This document shows, piece by piece, positions 63,240 through 64,000 of a stretch of 64,000 bases of DNA. The notes beneath the pieces are model-generated. The model was not told the DNA's origin. It saw nothing but the letters and a program-made list of their open reading frames with translations, and did no database searches. The stretch is from the NCBI GenBank assembly GCA_023014365.1, contig JAEBUN010000008.1, positions 1,302,001 to 1,366,000 on the forward strand, written 5' to 3'. Each line of letters opens with the position of its first letter. Positions within the stretch are counted from its first letter, which is position 1. This DNA comes from Lepiota brunneoincarnata. Lineage: Eukaryota > Basidiomycota > Agaricomycetes > Agaricales > Agaricaceae. The translations under genes and the position numbers were made by a program.

Positions 63240-64000
63240 GCAAGCCGTTCTTGAATGAAAGTACGGGCACTATCAACTTGCTGCCACTTGATATAGTGTA
63301 TAATTGTAGGTGGGAATTACAAGGCTTGCCGTGTTTATCACTCGTAGAACTCCCACTCAACGCACTCCAACTTATGGATCCATTGAGACCTATCAAACTG
63401 GAAGTATGATCCTAGCATGAACTGAGCTGTGGTTCAGTGCCCAAGCATTCGGTGCATCAAGCCTGAAAGACTGCCGGTGCCGGGCATGATGGTGAGAAAA
63501 GGACAGGATCAGAGGCAATAAATCGGTACAAGATAGCTAATATGATGCTGGACTGTGAGTGGTGCAATGGGTGATTCCAAATCGATATCGCAGGGATCAG
63601 TTTCGATAGCTGGTCTGGCAGCTTTCGGTATAGTGTCAACCCTGGAAATGTGCGCAGGCTCTAATCGTATCCCAAGTTTGTCTCGCCTTCTCTGTTTGCA
63701 GAGTCTTACATATATCAAGAGACAACAAAAGGTTTGCCTCAGCTTGTATACAAGTTCTCGATGGATCCACCTGAGATTTTTCACGCCACATATCTGATCA
63801 AGATGCGTTGCCATGAACATGAGTTGATAGATAAATCAGCATAGCCAGGGTTCAAGCTTCAAATAGTGTGAGGCCCAGCAGCATCGCAGGCCCCATTATA
63901 ATAATCAGGCTTCGAGTGCAAACTACGAGCGCTATACTCATTGACTCCGGTGTCAACATGCGGCCGCTTGCCACCAAATCTGAAATGGAATTTGGGGTAA
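63240..64000. other. Right window end, no firm gene
   Basis: Short ORFs on both strands at 63509-63820 lack motifs. The last 70 bases, read on the plus strand, contain AILIDSGVNMRPLA, which resembles the LIDSGAxxxFI active-site segment of retroelement aspartic proteases (Ty3/gypsy Gag-Pol). The window ends before this can be tested. Confidence 0.3.

Overview
The window is nuclear DNA from a filamentous basidiomycete, most likely an Agaricomycete mushroom. The evidence is dense, intron-rich genes (many GT-AG introns of about 45-60 bp) on both strands, together with families typical of that group: DUF6533 membrane proteins, small 'MCR...CPDC' Cys/His proteins, 'MPFFE' proteins, fungal cyclases, GMC oxidoreductases and stand-alone adenylate-forming enzymes. 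No rRNA, tRNA or CRISPR array was seen. Most exon joins below were worked out by eye from splice sites and family conservation.

Layout. 0-4 kb: a divergent PP2C-like protein and a stand-alone AMP-binding (ANL) enzyme. 4.6-5 kb: a possible small secreted protein behind a TATA box. 8-11 kb: a DHA2-type MFS transporter. 13-15 kb: a 4-5 exon Cys/His-rich small protein and a very basic small protein. 16.6-19.1 kb: a long Ser/Pro-rich coding locus broken by reading-frame shifts. 20.4-22 kb: a second, more degenerate PP2C-like copy. 22.9-31 kb is a compact housekeeping block: shugoshin, a cyclase-family hydrolase, the splicing kinase PRP4 and a DUF1349 protein. 31.4-36.6 kb: two DUF6533 membrane-protein genes form an inverted duplication around an intact ATG15-type lipase, and a third DUF6533 copy lies at 39.5-40.9 kb. 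43-45.3 kb: another frame-broken Ser/Pro-rich locus. 46-53 kb: a second MFS transporter and a secreted GMC oxidoreductase. 55-60.7 kb: an RNase T1-family protein that has lost a catalytic histidine, a C2-domain protein, a low-complexity protein and a seven-helix membrane protein. 61.2-63.2 kb: a local cluster of MPFFE genes (two full, one truncated). The last 100 bp may hold an aspartic-protease-like retroelement scrap.

Themes. The housekeeping genes (PRP4, SGO1, cyclase, ATG15) are close-packed and readable, with intergenic gaps as short as 66-72 bp. The accessory genes show duplication (PP2C pair, DUF6533 trio, MPFFE cluster) and loss of catalytic residues (PP2C pair, RNase T1-like). Single-base frame breaks recur in several loci; these are either real decay or indel errors in the assembly, and sequence alone cannot separate the two. 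No operon-like pathway is evident. The most unusual structure is the DUF6533 inverted pair enclosing ATG15.
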